From Paenibacillus sp. FSL R5-0345 (GTDB lineage Bacteria > Bacillota > Bacilli > Paenibacillales > Paenibacillaceae): a stretch of 64,000 nt of DNA. Shown here in pieces: positions 43,688 through 54,332 of the stretch. The position numbers and the translations under genes are program-made. Location of the stretch: positions 3,720,001-3,784,000 of the forward strand of contig NZ_CP009281.1 of assembly GCF_000758585.1 (NCBI RefSeq). The letters are read 5' to 3'. The notes under the pieces are model-generated. The model was not told the origin of the DNA. It saw only the letters and a list, made by a program, of their open reading frames with translations, and did no database searches. The stretch's first letter is position 1. Each line of letters begins with the position of its first letter.

Positions 43688-46264
43688 TTATTGAACAGAA
43701 GAATCTCCATTCAAATGGCCAACCTCTTGATCAGGGCTCGTCGTTGCATTACCGCTGTCATTCCCTGAGGTTCCGCCTCCAGAAGGTACATCCGGTGGCG
43801 CGGTAGGTATCGGTGTTGCTGAAGGTGGAGGCGTAGTGATTTCAGGTAAGGTACCTGTTCCACCATTATTCCCGCCTCCATTGTTGTCACCACCATTATT
43901 TCCACCATTACCATTATCCCAGCCATTGTCCCCACCATCTTCAGGTGTTGGTGTCGGAAGATTAGGATCAATAGTCGGCTCAGGTGTTGGCATCTCATCC
44001 TGCACAGAGACAGTAACCACATTTGATGGTTCACTTTCCAATTGGGTCGCAGGATCATAAGAAGTAACATAGTACTCGTAAACCAGCCCAGGCATTGCAC
44101 TAAAATCTCCTGCACTAGTCGTGACCGTATTTAACAATAAGCCAAAATCTGCCTCAGAGGTCTCTCTACGATATATACGATATTCCACACCTGCAACAGG
44201 AACTGCCTTCCAGCCCAGGTTTACTGTCATCGTAGATGGATCATAGGCTGCTGTAAGACCACTAACATTCTGAGCGGGTTCTGGTGTTTCAGTAGGCTCA
44301 GGAGCAATTTCATTATCTAGCTGTGGGAAAGACTTCTTAGGAACATCCCTTAACGCTTCCTCCATCACCTTGCCCCAGAATGCTGCGGCAAGCCCACTGC
44401 TATTCTTAAGCAGATGCTTCTTACTTGGCTTGTCATAACCCATCCACACAGCTGCTGTCCATTCTGGTGTGTATCCTACGAACCATACGTCACGGTTCGA
44501 GCTGATTCCAGAATATCCACTTTGAGTTGTACCGGTCTTACCAGCAACAGGACGGTCAATCCTTGCTTTTCTACCTGTACCACTCTCAACAACCTTTTGC
44601 ATCATCTCGGTCATTTGATAAGCCGTCTCCTTACTCATTACACGTTCAGGAGTTGTATTGGCTTTGAAGACAGTCTCTCCGCTGCTATCAGTGATCGATT
44701 TAATCGAATAGGATTCTCGTAGTTCACCGCCATTTGCAAAAGCACTGTAGGCTTGTGCCATTTCCAGTGTATTCGTTCCTTTGCTCATACCTCCGAGAGC
44801 CAGTGAGAGGTTCTTGTCCTCATCTTCCAGTCCAATCCCTAATTTCTTGGCGAATTTAAATCCGGTATTCACTCCAATTTCATTAAGCAACCAGACCGAA
44901 GGAATATTCTCTGATTTCTGTATAGCATCACTCATGCTGATACTCTTAGAATACCCGTGAAGGTTAGTTGGGCAATAGTTCGCGAAACACTGCTTCTCGT
45001 TGCTAAGCGTAGAATTCATGTTGTATTTTCCAGTTTCCAGTGCTGGAGCATAAGAAACGATTGGTTTAAAAGCTGAACCTGGAGAACGTCGGCTGCCCGT
45101 TACACGGCTGTAACCTTTTTTCTCATAATTCCGTCCACCTAGAAGTGCGACGATGCCACCATTCTCCTGATTGACGATGGTCATAGAACCTTGCACCAGC
45201 TCGTCGTCTACACTCTTCTCGAAGTTATCACTGTCTGCAAAAGCATCCTCTACGGTTTCTTGAGCGTGCTTATCCATCGTGGTGTAGATCTTGTAACCAC
45301 CAATATTCAGATCATCTTCAGACAAGCCAAACTTCTCTTCCGCTTCTTCCACTGCGAAATCAATAAAAGCTTGGTAACGCTGTTTCTTTTCAGGCGGCTT
45401 ATAATTATAATCCACGGCTTGCGCTTCGTCTCTTTCTTGCTCCGTAATATATCCTTGTTCATACATGAGCTGAAGCACTACTGCTCGTCTTTCCTTTGAA
45501 AGTTCTGGGTTGCGCAATGGATTGTAACGAGACGGTCCCTTAGGCATCGCAGCCAATGTCGCAATTTCCCAAACCTTAAGCTCATTCAGATCGCTCTTGC
45601 CAAAATATCTTTCCGATGCCGCTTTAATTCCGTAGATCGTACCCCCAAAGTTTATTCGGTTCAGGTACATGGTAATGATCTCTTCTTTAGATTTCTGGTT
45701 CTCCAACGCTACAGCAATGGATACCTCAGTCGCTTTACGGAAAAATGTCTTATCCCGTGTCAAAAAGATGTTTTTGGCCAGCTGCTGAGTAATGGTACTA
45801 CCACCTTCTACCATGCTGCGTGCAGCAATATCTTTTACTGCTGCTCGGCCGATAGACCATAAATCCACACCAGAATGCTCAAAGAAGCGTTTATCTTCTG
45901 TAGCCACAAAGGCATTGATCAATAACGGAGGAATCTTCTCATACTCTACAGGATCACTTTTCTCAAGCGATAATTCACCGATTAAATTAGCATTGCGGTC
46001 ATATACTTTTGTAGTTTCATTAACGGTTAGCTTATCTTGGTTCTCAAGAAGAAGTTTTTGACCATTCAGCATAATGAACAGATAACCGCCCAGTGCACAG
46101 AAAATGGCCAACGCTGTAGCAAAGAACAAGCTCCACAGCACACGCTTCTTCGTTAAAAATTTCTTTTTCTTTTTACTTTTCGGTTTTGATTTTGAATTAG
46201 AATTGGAACTGGACGATCCTCTATTTCTATTGTTATTCGTCCTTGATGAATCATCTCTAGACAT
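43688..46264 (-). CDS. Class A penicillin-binding protein with FN3 domain and Gly/Asn tail
   Basis: Bifunctional peptidoglycan glycosyltransferase/transpeptidase of the PBP1a type. From start ATG (RBS AGGAGG) 858 residues: Ser/Asn/Lys-rich cytosolic tail, transmembrane helix about 43-64, GT51 domain with catalytic Glu123 in TEDKRFFEH, and transpeptidase motifs Ser397-xx-Lys400 (SAFK), Ser451-x-Asn453 and Lys576-Thr-Gly. A fibronectin-III-like domain follows (about 667-755), then a Pro/Thr and Gly/Asn-rich low-complexity tail. The tail is unusual and probably reaches into the wall. Monocistronic. Confidence 0.94.
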   Translation of the reverse strand: MSRDDSSRTNNNRNRGSSSSNSNSKSKPKSKKKKKFLTKKRVLWSLFFATALAIFCALGGYLFIMLNGQKLLLENQDKLTVNETTKVYDRNANLIGELSLEKSDPVEYEKIPPLLINAFVATEDKRFFEHSGVDLWSIGRAAVKDIAARSMVEGGSTITQQLAKNIFLTRDKTFFRKATEVSIAVALENQKSKEEIITMYLNRINFGGTIYGIKAASERYFGKSDLNELKVWEIATLAAMPKGPSRYNPLRNPELSKERRAVVLQLMYEQGYITEQERDEAQAVDYNYKPPEKKQRYQAFIDFAVEEAEEKFGLSEDDLNIGGYKIYTTMDKHAQETVEDAFADSDNFEKSVDDELVQGSMTIVNQENGGIVALLGGRNYEKKGYSRVTGSRRSPGSAFKPIVSYAPALETGKYNMNSTLSNEKQCFANYCPTNLHGYSKSISMSDAIQKSENIPSVWLLNEIGVNTGFKFAKKLGIGLEDEDKNLSLALGGMSKGTNTLEMAQAYSAFANGGELRESYSIKSITDSSGETVFKANTTPERVMSKETAYQMTEMMQKVVESGTGRKARIDRPVAGKTGTTQSGYSGISSNRDVWFVGYTPEWTAAVWMGYDKPSKKHLLKNSSGLAAAFWGKVMEEALRDVPKKSFPQLDNEIAPEPTETPEPAQNVSGLTAAYDPSTMTVNLGWKAVPVAGVEYRIYRRETSEADFGLLLNTVTTSAGDFSAMPGLVYEYYVTSYDPATQLESEPSNVVTVSVQDEMPTPEPTIDPNLPTPTPEDGGDNGWDNGNGGNNGGDNNGGGNNGGTGTLPEITTPPPSATPIPTAPPDVPSGGGTSGNDSGNATTSPDQEVGHLNGDSSVQ

Positions 46265-46316
46265 GATGCCTCCTGACTCCCTTCCTTGATAAATCATGTA
46301 TGGACTGCTCTGAATG

Positions 46317-46345
46317 AAAAGAACAACCTTCTCAGGTTGCTCTCG
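46317..46345 (-). terminator. Terminator after hfq
   Basis: Minus-strand GAGCAACC / GGTTGTTC hairpin followed by TTTTC, about 60 nt after the hfq stop. Confidence 0.6.
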
Positions 46346-46403
46346 CACTCTCTATTCAAACGATTTATAAACAAGAAAGGTTTCACTTCAAATTTGATAA
46401 ATG

Positions 46404-46643
46404 TTATTCTTCGTTACTATTGTCCTGCATGAGTGACACACTGCGTTGTGGTGTAAATGTGGATATCGCATGCTTATACACCATTTGCTGGCGCCCATCA
46501 CTATCAATAACGATTGTAAAATTGTCGAAAGCTTTAATAATTCCCCGGATTTGAAAACCGTTGGTCAGATATACAGTAGCAGGGATATTTTCTTTGCGTA
46601 GTTGGTTCAAGAATGTATCTTGGATGTTAATGGACTTGTTCAT
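46404..46643 (-). CDS. hfq: Hfq RNA chaperone
   Basis: Hexameric Sm-like protein that pairs small RNAs with mRNAs. 79 residues: Sm1 [20 protein letters not shown], Sm2 with MVYKHAIST. The C-terminal tail is short, as in other Bacillota. Start ATG follows GGGGGTACGTC; in-frame upstream codons belong to the intergenic region after miaA (19-nt gap), with which it is cotranscribed as in many bacteria. Confidence 0.97.
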   Translation of the reverse strand: MNKSINIQDTFLNQLRKENIPATVYLTNGFQIRGIIKAFDNFTIVIDSDGRQQMVYKHAISTFTPQRSVSLMQDNSNEE

Positions 46644-46662
46644 ATGACGTACCCCCAATGGT

Positions 46663-47643
46663 TCAATTATATTGTTCAGAAGTATATTCAAGACCTGAGA
46701 GAAACTTTCCTGCTATTATAGCACGTATTTTTGAGAAATTCTCAGAAAAGTTTTGCTCACCTTCGACATCGATCCACTCGATTTCCTTCATGTGGCGAAA
46801 CCATGACAACTGTCTTTTGGCGAATCGGCGAGTATCGCGTTTAAGCAGCACCACAGCTTCCTCTAGCGTCAGTTCTCCTGCGAGGTAAGCGGCAATTTCC
46901 TTGTAGCCCAACCCCTGCATGGACACAAGGCTTCTGCTGTAACCGTTATCCAGCAGTCCTTTTACCTCAGCAACAAGACCATCCGCAAGCATGCTATCAA
47001 TTCGGTCCTCAATACGTTTATATAGTATTTTCCGGTCCATTGTCAAACCGATAAGGCATAAGTCATAGGGTGACTCCTTCTTTTGAGCGGCATGTGAAGC
47101 GGACAGAGTGGTGTTTGTCTGGTGATGAATTTCCAGTGCCCGGATAATTCTTCGACGGTCATTTGGATGCAATTTCGCCGCACTGACTGGATCAACCGCT
47201 TCAAGTTTGGCATGCAGTGCAAGCGCTCCATGCACTTCTGCGAATTGATCTTGTTCTTTTCGAAACGCTTCATCAGCTACAGCTTCAGAGAATTGAAATC
47301 CGTAACACAAGGATTCAATATATAGACCCGTCCCCCCTACAATAAATGGAAGTTTCCCACGGCTGCTTATCTCCTCGATCAGTCTGCTGCCCTGCTCCTG
47401 AAATTCAGCTGCAGAATATGGGTCCTGTGGATCATGAATATCGATTAGGTGGTGGGGAATTCCCATCATTTCAGATGGAGTGATCTTAGCTGTACCAATA
47501 TCCATACCACGATAAACCTGCATCGAATCGCCAGAAATGATCTCTGCATTATAGGCGGCCGCTAGCTCCAGACTTAACCTGGTTTTACCTACGGCTGTCG
47601 GTCCTAATAAGACTAGAACCTTATGTCTCTCTTTAGTTGTCAA
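46663..47643 (-). CDS. miaA: tRNA dimethylallyltransferase
   Basis: Adds an isopentenyl group to A37 of tRNAs reading UNN codons. 326 residues with P-loop [12 protein letters not shown], the Asp-containing [42 protein letters not shown], and RRIIRALE. Start TTG with GGGGTGATACACA upstream, overlapping the end of the RsmJ-like gene by 11 nt. Followed by hfq. Confidence 0.96.
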   Translation of the reverse strand: MTTKERHKVLVLLGPTAVGKTRLSLELAAAYNAEIISGDSMQVYRGMDIGTAKITPSEMMGIPHHLIDIHDPQDPYSAAEFQEQGSRLIEEISSRGKLPFIVGGTGLYIESLCYGFQFSEAVADEAFRKEQDQFAEVHGALALHAKLEAVDPVSAAKLHPNDRRRIIRALEIHHQTNTTLSASHAAQKKESPYDLCLIGLTMDRKILYKRIEDRIDSMLADGLVAEVKGLLDNGYSRSLVSMQGLGYKEIAAYLAGELTLEEAVVLLKRDTRRFAKRQLSWFRHMKEIEWIDVEGEQNFSENFSKIRAIIAGKFLSGLEYTSEQYN

Positions 47644-48412
47644 TGTGTATCACCCCGTACGATGTTTTAGAGTTGCTCCGAAGCAGCTCTGTAAAACCAA
47701 GACGTTCGAATTCGCCGCTTAAAGCTTTCTCTTTCAAAAGAACCGTTTTACGAGCGACTCTCACTGCCTCAGCTACACTCTCTAGAGATAAAGCAGCTTG
47801 ATTAGCAAACTGCCGCAGCGGAGAAATCGAAGCAGAACCCGTAAGTGGCACCCGGAACATCGGATCGAAGTAAACTATATCAATACTTCGATCCGGTTGA
47901 GCTCGTAAGTAGTCCAAATGCTCACTATGCACGACATTAATTCTACGTAACGCCTCATTCACCAATACTTGCCCAGAGGTATAGTGACGCATTCCTTCAT
48001 AGAGCAGTGCGTACAGCGGCAATGAGCTCTCCAGAGCGGTAACTACAGAGGACTCACCACCATGTACAGCAAACAGCAAGGAATCAGCGCCTAGACCCGC
48101 TGTGCAGTCTAATACACTATCTCCGGGAAGCATTCGAGCGGCGACAAGCATCGGTTCTATATCACCCTTCAGAATCCGCTTCGCGCGAACGAACCCCATG
48201 CTAGGGTGAAACTCCATCGGCTCCATCCCTAATCGGTGTAAACGAACAGCTTCTTGAGAAAGAATTAGAATATCCTCATCTCCGTACTTTTCCACCAGCT
48301 TGGGTATGGAGAATTTCTCCCGTGGAGCGTAATTACAGCCCGTTCTCTCTGCGAGATTCTGAGCTCGCTCTACAATTTCCATTATCGGGCTATAACCCGT
48401 AGTTATAATCAT
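47633..48412 (-). CDS. RsmJ-like class I methyltransferase
   Basis: 259 residues. SAM motif VLDCTAGLGADSLLFA, acidic ALESSLPLY, and catalytic DPMFRVPLTG (DPMF/PP-type as in N-methylating enzymes). The layout matches RsmJ, which makes N2-methyl-G1516 in 16S rRNA; orthology is inferred from the DPMF motif and similarity, so no symbol is given. Start ATG follows GGAGGCAAC. Upstream neighbour of miaA with overlapping ends. Confidence 0.82.
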   Translation of the reverse strand: MIITTGYSPIMEIVERAQNLAERTGCNYAPREKFSIPKLVEKYGDEDILILSQEAVRLHRLGMEPMEFHPSMGFVRAKRILKGDIEPMLVAARMLPGDSVLDCTAGLGADSLLFAVHGGESSVVTALESSLPLYALLYEGMRHYTSGQVLVNEALRRINVVHSEHLDYLRAQPDRSIDIVYFDPMFRVPLTGSASISPLRQFANQAALSLESVAEAVRVARKTVLLKEKALSGEFERLGFTELLRSNSKTSYGVIHIDN

Positions 48413-48486
48413 GTTGCCTCCAGTCATACTTACAACAAATTTCTATATAAGTTCATCTTAAAAACATTCTAAAAGGAGACTTACAA

Positions 48487-50481
48487 TCACATCACCCGTT
48501 TAAACAATTTCTCTAAATCATAGGATGAAAAAGAAATTACAATCGGCCGCCCATGCGGGCAGGTATACGGTTGCTTACAAGCTGCCAGACGAGACAACAA
48601 TGCCTCGACTTCCTGTTCTGTTAGTTTCTGGTTAGCCTTGATAGAAGCTTTACATGAACAGAGTATTGATGATTTTTCACGCAGCTTCGCAAGGTCAATC
48701 AAGCGTTCACTTAAGACCCACTCCGCCATTTCTTCAACGATCGCTTTTTCCTCGCCTTCAGGAAACCAATAAGGCAAGGATCGAATTAAAAATGTCTGTC
48801 CCCCAAAATGCTCAAGGTACACTCCGGCCTGCTGAAACCAATGCAGACGTTCACTAAGTTGACGACTTTCCGAAGGGGTAAACTCTAGTGTAATCGGCAA
48901 AAGTAAATCCTGAGAAGCATCTTCAGGTCGTCCGAACTTCTCATAAAAAAATTCGTAATTTATTCGTTCGTGAGCCGCATGTTGATCAATGAGATACAGC
49001 CCACCGTCATTCTGAGCGATAATATAAGTTCCATGATGCTGCCCGATATAATTTAATTCCGGGAAGGCAGGGAGTCCTGGTTCTTCCTGCTGCTGCGGAG
49101 GAGCCCACAGCTTTTCAACAGAAGGCAGTTGCTTCTGTGATGAAGCAGTTTCTTGCGGGTGATAACTATTTGTATAGTTATTGCTCACATTATTTTGACG
49201 TCCTTGTGAAGAGGAAGGCTGATAACCCGACCCATAAGATGGAGCCGCTTCACGAGTCATTGGATGATCAGTCAGCCCCTCCTGCCTGAACTCACGGGCG
49301 TTAAGCTCAACGTTTGATGTTTGTTGTCTACTGAAGGAACTACCAGCTCCCTGAGGAACTGAATCCTTGCCTCCGTCAACCGATGGCGGTGGCGGAACTG
49401 TTCCTTTGGAAAAAGCAAACTGTTCCTGTATAAAGGAACTACTGCCCTTTGGTCCGATGGTTTCTTTACCAGGACGGGGTATTAAACTTTGTCCCAGCAA
49501 TACTTTACGGATTTCTTGTTCAACAAATGAGTAAAGCTCGTTCTCTTTACTAAATCGAACCTCTAGCTTAGCCGGATGAACATTGACATCCACAAGTGAA
49601 GGATGCATGTCCAGTTCAAGCACCAGCAGCGGATAACGGTTTATCGGAAGCAAAGTATGATAAGCACGCATGATCGCCGCGTTCAGACCATTGCTGCGAA
49701 TATAGCGTCCTCCAACAATGGTAGTCACTGCATTCCGATTTGATCGTGTCCATTCCGGACGGCTTATATAACCGGAAATACGATAATCCAAGTCCTCTGC
49801 CGTAATCGGCAGCATAGCCTTGGCTGCGGAAGTCCCGTATACTGCTGCGATCACTTGCAGCAGATCACCGTTACCAAGCGTGTGCAGCAGCTGATTGCCA
49901 TTATGATGCAAGGTAAAAGAAATCCCCGGATGCGCTAGCGCCATTCGATACATGGCATCCGATATATGACCAAGCTCCGTCTGGATACTCTTCATATATT
50001 TCAGCCTTGCCGGCGTATTAAAAAATAATTCACGCACCGCTAGATCGCTCCCACGACCCGAAGGGGAATCTTCATTCCGAATTAAATTACCACCCTCAAT
50101 ATCGATCAAGCGCCCTTTGCCGTCATCGGCAGTAGCCGTGAGAAGAGAGACTTTGGATACCGCCGCAATACTGGGAAGTGCCTCTCCACGGAACCCTAAG
50201 CTAGTAATCTGGAATAAATCTCGCCCATTAGCGATTTTACTTGTAGCATGGCGATAAAAAGCGGTCTCGCAATCCTCAGGCTCGATCCCTGAGCCGTTAT
50301 CTTTTACTCGAATGCTCTGTAAGCCGCCTTCCTCAACCGAAACCTCAATTCTTGTACTTCCGGCGTCAATAGCATTCTCAACCAACTCCTTCACGACAGA
50401 AGCTGGCCGCTCTACAACTTCCCCCGCAGCAATCTGGTTGGCAATATGCTCGTCCAATATATGAATTTTGGCCAATTTCAT
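48487..50481 (-). CDS. mutL: DNA mismatch repair protein MutL
   Basis: GHKL ATPase that links MutS to strand incision. 664 residues: N-terminal ATP site (EVVERPASVVKELVENAIDAG; DNGSGI; TSLGFRGEALPSI), a Ser/Gln/Pro-rich linker (about 345-470), and a C-terminal domain with the metal-dependent endonuclease motif DQHAAHERINYE (499-510), ACKASIKA-type and CPHGRP (from 641) motifs. So it is a nicking MutL, as expected where MutH is absent. Lies 26 nt after mutS. Confidence 0.97.
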   Translation of the reverse strand: MKLAKIHILDEHIANQIAAGEVVERPASVVKELVENAIDAGSTRIEVSVEEGGLQSIRVKDNGSGIEPEDCETAFYRHATSKIANGRDLFQITSLGFRGEALPSIAAVSKVSLLTATADDGKGRLIDIEGGNLIRNEDSPSGRGSDLAVRELFFNTPARLKYMKSIQTELGHISDAMYRMALAHPGISFTLHHNGNQLLHTLGNGDLLQVIAAVYGTSAAKAMLPITAEDLDYRISGYISRPEWTRSNRNAVTTIVGGRYIRSNGLNAAIMRAYHTLLPINRYPLLVLELDMHPSLVDVNVHPAKLEVRFSKENELYSFVEQEIRKVLLGQSLIPRPGKETIGPKGSSSFIQEQFAFSKGTVPPPPSVDGGKDSVPQGAGSSFSRQQTSNVELNAREFRQEGLTDHPMTREAAPSYGSGYQPSSSQGRQNNVSNNYTNSYHPQETASSQKQLPSVEKLWAPPQQQEEPGLPAFPELNYIGQHHGTYIIAQNDGGLYLIDQHAAHERINYEFFYEKFGRPEDASQDLLLPITLEFTPSESRQLSERLHWFQQAGVYLEHFGGQTFLIRSLPYWFPEGEEKAIVEEMAEWVLSERLIDLAKLREKSSILCSCKASIKANQKLTEQEVEALLSRLAACKQPYTCPHGRPIVISFSSYDLEKLFKRVM

Positions 50482-50507
50482 TCACCTCTTATTTAGGCAA
50501 TCAATTA

Positions 50508-53255
50508 TTAAAGATCCTTCGCTTTCATCTTCAGATCATTCAGCAGGCTCATAGCCTGCAGCGGAGTCATATTCATAAGATCTGCGTTACGTACAGAAGT
50601 GATAAATTCTTTTATTGCAGGGTTCTCTTGTACTTCAGATCCTACTGCCGCCTGATTTCCACCTTTGCGATTCTTACGCGGTTCTTCCTCACCAAAGATA
50701 GACAATTGAACAACTTCATTTCCTACGAAAGAATCCGCAGGAATTCCTGACGTTTCAGCGAAAAGGCTATCGGAATGTTGGATAGATGATGTTGTTGCGA
50801 TCTCTTTTACAGCGGCATGACTCTCTAGTCCACCGCCATAATGTATTGAGGAGCCTCCCGGATGCGCTGCCTGCTCGATGCTCTGAAGCAGACCGTAAGC
50901 ACGATCAATAATGCCTTCAGGAAGCCCGGCAAGACGTGCACAATAAATTCCATAACTGCTGTCTGCCGCTCCCGGAACGAGCTTACGCAGGAAGTTTACT
51001 TTATCGCCACTCTCTTGAACGGCCATAGAATAATTCTTAAGCCCTTTAAGACTTTCTTCTAAGTGAGCCAACTCATGAAAATGAGTTGAAACTAATGCTT
51101 TGCAAGAAATGGTATCGTGCACATACTCAATCACCGCCTGTGCGATCGCCATACCCTCACTAGTCGAAGTTCCTCTACCAAGTTCATCTATTATGATCAA
51201 ACTCCGGGCGGTTGCTTTCTCTGTCATGACCTGAATGTCGGCCATTTCTACCATAAATGTACTCTGACCTCCGATCAAATCATCGGCTGCCCCAATACGT
51301 GTGAAGATCCGATCAATAAGAGGTACTTCTGCACTGGATGCCGGAACGAAACAGCCAATCTGAGCCATAATGCAAATAAGTGCAACCTGACGCATATAGG
51401 TACTTTTTCCAGCCATATTAGGACCAGTGATCAAAAGAATATTTCCCTCTTCCTTACTGAGCGTACTTCCGTTTGCAATAAACGCCGAGTCTTTTAACAC
51501 AGCCTCTACGACAGGATGGCGACCGCCTTCAAGTCGAAGATCGTACCCATCGGATAGGACTGGTTTCACGAAGCGATGCTCTGCACTCACAGCTGCCAGA
51601 CATTGATACACATCAATTTCCGCTACCTTTTCTGCAAGATTCTGCAATCGCGGTATTTGGCTGCTGATTCGATCACGCAGTTCAGTAAACAGGCTGTACT
51701 CCAAATCTGTCATTTTATCTTGCGCTTCAAGAATCAGTGCCTCTTTTTCCTTAAGCTCTGGTGTAACAAAACGCTCTGCATTTGCAAGCGTCTGCTTACG
51801 TTCATAACGCCCTTCCGGCAACGCGGCCAGATTGGATTTGGTAATCTCTATGAAATAACCGAAGATTTTGTTATAGCCGATCTTCAGTGATTTAATGCCA
51901 GTGACTTGTCGTTCCTTCGCTTCCAGTTCAGCAATCCAACGTTTACCATTACTGCTAGCTTCCCGCAGCTCGTCCAACCGGGCATGATAACCAGACCGGA
52001 TAATACCTCCGTCTCGTACGGACACCGGCGCATCCTCTACAATTGCTCGGTCGATATCCTCCCGGATCTCGGCGCATTCATCCATACTCGCACCAATCTC
52101 GCGTAAGGTTGCAGACCCCGAAGTCATACATAATTCCTTCAAAGCAGGGATTTGTGCCAGCGATAGCTTCAAAGCATTCATGTCACGACCATTCGCACTA
52201 CCAAAGGCAATTCGACCTACCAGCCGCTCTAAATCATAAATTTCCTTCAACGCTAAACGCAGGTCCTCCCGAACAATAAACTGATTGTACAAATAATCAA
52301 CCGCTTCTAGGCGACGTTCGATCGGAGCTCGCTGCAACAGCGGCTTATCAATTCTACGACGTAACAAGCGCGCACCCATGGATGTTTCGGTACGGTCTAG
52401 AAGCCACAGGAGAGATCCTTTTTTAGATCGTTCTCGGACCGTCTCAGTAAGTTCCAGATTTCGGCGCGTGAAGGGATCAAGAATCATATAATTGCCTGGT
52501 TCATAAGGGGAAATTTGACTAAGCTGTCCCATTGAACGTCGTTGCGTCTCGTTTAGATAGGAGATCAGCAGCGCTAGACATTGTCCGCGTTCTTTCTCCA
52601 AACGTACCCATGCAGCTTCACCAAATTGACGGCGTGCCAGTTCCTCTTCGCGTTTCTCCCAAGGTGTGTACACCACAGGCTTCGCTAACAGAGGCGTTTC
52701 ACTGCGTAAAAGTTCCAATAAAGCTGGGTCTCCGATGATCTCGGCCGGTTCATAAATACCAATCTCATCGCGCAGCCACTCTCCACCAGATAAAACTGAA
52801 GTAACATACAATTCACCTGTTGTTAAATCACAAGCGGCTAACGCCATCATCCCATCACTTTCGGTTACACAAACGAGATAATTGTTACTTTTGTCGGCAA
52901 TGATTTTTCCATCCATAACCGTTCCCGGTGTCACGACACGTACGATATCCCGCTTCACCATTCCCTTAGTGACGGAAGCATCCTCTAACTGCTCACAAAT
53001 GGCGACTTTATATCCTTTTTCAATCAGACGCTGAATATAACCCTCGGCGGCGTGATAAGGTACTCCACACATCGGGATCTTCTCTGCGCCCCCGCCTTCG
53101 CGACCTGTCAACGTAATTTCAAGCTCCTTGGAAGCCAAAATGGCATCTTCAAAGAACATTTCATAGAAATCGCCCAGTCTAAAAAATAGGAAGGCATCCT
53201 TTGCCCCTTCCTTTACTTTCAAATATTGCTCAATCATCGGCGTATATTGTGCCAT
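50508..53255 (-). CDS. mutS: DNA mismatch repair protein MutS
   Basis: Mismatch-recognition ATPase. 915 residues: mismatch-binding domain with GDFYEMFFEDA (Phe-x-Glu stacking residues), core/lever, clamp, ATPase with Walker A TGPNMAGKSTYMRQ, Walker B LIIIDELGRGTSTSEG and H-loop STHFHELA. The C-terminal tail includes a beta-clamp-type segment near QLSIFGEEE. I start at ATG 53255 after GGAGGTTGACC rather than the TTG 6 nt earlier. First gene of mutSL. Confidence 0.97.
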   Translation of the reverse strand: MAQYTPMIEQYLKVKEGAKDAFLFFRLGDFYEMFFEDAILASKELEITLTGREGGGAEKIPMCGVPYHAAEGYIQRLIEKGYKVAICEQLEDASVTKGMVKRDIVRVVTPGTVMDGKIIADKSNNYLVCVTESDGMMALAACDLTTGELYVTSVLSGGEWLRDEIGIYEPAEIIGDPALLELLRSETPLLAKPVVYTPWEKREEELARRQFGEAAWVRLEKERGQCLALLISYLNETQRRSMGQLSQISPYEPGNYMILDPFTRRNLELTETVRERSKKGSLLWLLDRTETSMGARLLRRRIDKPLLQRAPIERRLEAVDYLYNQFIVREDLRLALKEIYDLERLVGRIAFGSANGRDMNALKLSLAQIPALKELCMTSGSATLREIGASMDECAEIREDIDRAIVEDAPVSVRDGGIIRSGYHARLDELREASSNGKRWIAELEAKERQVTGIKSLKIGYNKIFGYFIEITKSNLAALPEGRYERKQTLANAERFVTPELKEKEALILEAQDKMTDLEYSLFTELRDRISSQIPRLQNLAEKVAEIDVYQCLAAVSAEHRFVKPVLSDGYDLRLEGGRHPVVEAVLKDSAFIANGSTLSKEEGNILLITGPNMAGKSTYMRQVALICIMAQIGCFVPASSAEVPLIDRIFTRIGAADDLIGGQSTFMVEMADIQVMTEKATARSLIIIDELGRGTSTSEGMAIAQAVIEYVHDTISCKALVSTHFHELAHLEESLKGLKNYSMAVQESGDKVNFLRKLVPGAADSSYGIYCARLAGLPEGIIDRAYGLLQSIEQAAHPGGSSIHYGGGLESHAAVKEIATTSSIQHSDSLFAETSGIPADSFVGNEVVQLSIFGEEEPRKNRKGGNQAAVGSEVQENPAIKEFITSVRNADLMNMTPLQAMSLLNDLKMKAKDL

Positions 53256-53530
53256 GGTCAACCTCCATGCCTATTTATTGCTGTCCTCCATTATAACAGA
53301 AAGTCGGCGTACAAAGTCACCCTGCGACCTCATGGAAGCTCATCCTATTCAATCCTCAGGTAAAAAATTAAGAAATCTCACACAATTACTAAGGCATAAT
53401 GGGTATTACCGTTTGTTTATTTTTCAAGCATCCATTGTTCCTTAGAAAGAGGTATATTCTTCTGCATTTTAATATTGTAAAATCTTAACACAGAGTGTCA
53501 ACTCATAAGAAAATCAAAGGAGAATATCAG

Positions 53531-54328
53531 ATGATACGAAGACTCACGGAGGATGATCGGGAACTACTAATGGCATTGCTGCGGAAAGAGCCGGCTCTTA
53601 ATTTATTTATCATCGGAGATGTAGAGAATTTCGGGTTTGAACAGGATTTCATGACATTATGGGGGGAGATAGATTCAACGAATGGTCGAATGAAAGCCGT
53701 TCTTTTGCGTTTTTATAGAAGCTATCTTCCCTATGCAGATGGGCCGTTTGATGTCGAGGGATTTGCTACAATCATGCGAAAAGATAACGATATTCATATG
53801 ATTTCCGGTGTAACCGAAGTGGTAAAAGCCTTTGACGGAGTGGTTGACTTTAAACAAGAAAAGCAATTGTACTTTTCTGAGTTAAAGGAAATGAATCCGA
53901 AAATTAAAGCATCCAATTCATCTACTGAAAACATAAAAAAGGCAACCGTTCAGGATGTAGAAGCGATTTGCTCGCTTACGGATACTATAGAAGAGTTTGA
54001 AAGCAGTCGGGACGGATCGAGAACTAGCCTACGTAAAACACTGGCGAGTGGTACAGGCCGCACGTATTATATGAAACGTGAAGATCAGGTAATTGCAACA
54101 GCCTCAACATCGGCAGAAAATTCCATGTCGGCTATGATCGTAGGGGTTGCCACCCATCAAGCATTCAGAGAGCAAGGATTAGCTACAAGCGTAGTTGCAC
54201 AGCTATGTACAGACTTGCTCCATGAAGGGAAATCTTTATGCCTCTTTTATGACAACCCTCATGCCGGGGTTATTTACAAACGTCTTGGATTTCAGGATAT
54301 CGGTTCTTGGAGCATCATGTACATGTAG
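53531..54328 (+). CDS. GNAT family N-acetyltransferase
   Basis: 265 residues. The C-terminal half is the GNAT fold: IVGVATHQAFREQGLATSVVAQL is motif A with the acetyl-CoA loop (REQGLA, a Q/RxxGxG/A variant), and the end has NPHAGVIYKRLGFQDIG (motif B). The N-terminal ~130 residues form a second, GNAT-like or adaptor domain. Start ATG is 8 nt after AAAGGAG. On the plus strand, interrupting the conserved cotE-mutSL order. Acceptor substrate unknown. Confidence 0.87.
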   Translation: MIRRLTEDDRELLMALLRKEPALNLFIIGDVENFGFEQDFMTLWGEIDSTNGRMKAVLLRFYRSYLPYADGPFDVEGFATIMRKDNDIHMISGVTEVVKAFDGVVDFKQEKQLYFSELKEMNPKIKASNSSTENIKKATVQDVEAICSLTDTIEEFESSRDGSRTSLRKTLASGTGRTYYMKREDQVIATASTSAENSMSAMIVGVATHQAFREQGLATSVVAQLCTDLLHEGKSLCLFYDNPHAGVIYKRLGFQDIGSWSIMYM

Positions 54329-54332
54329 ACAA

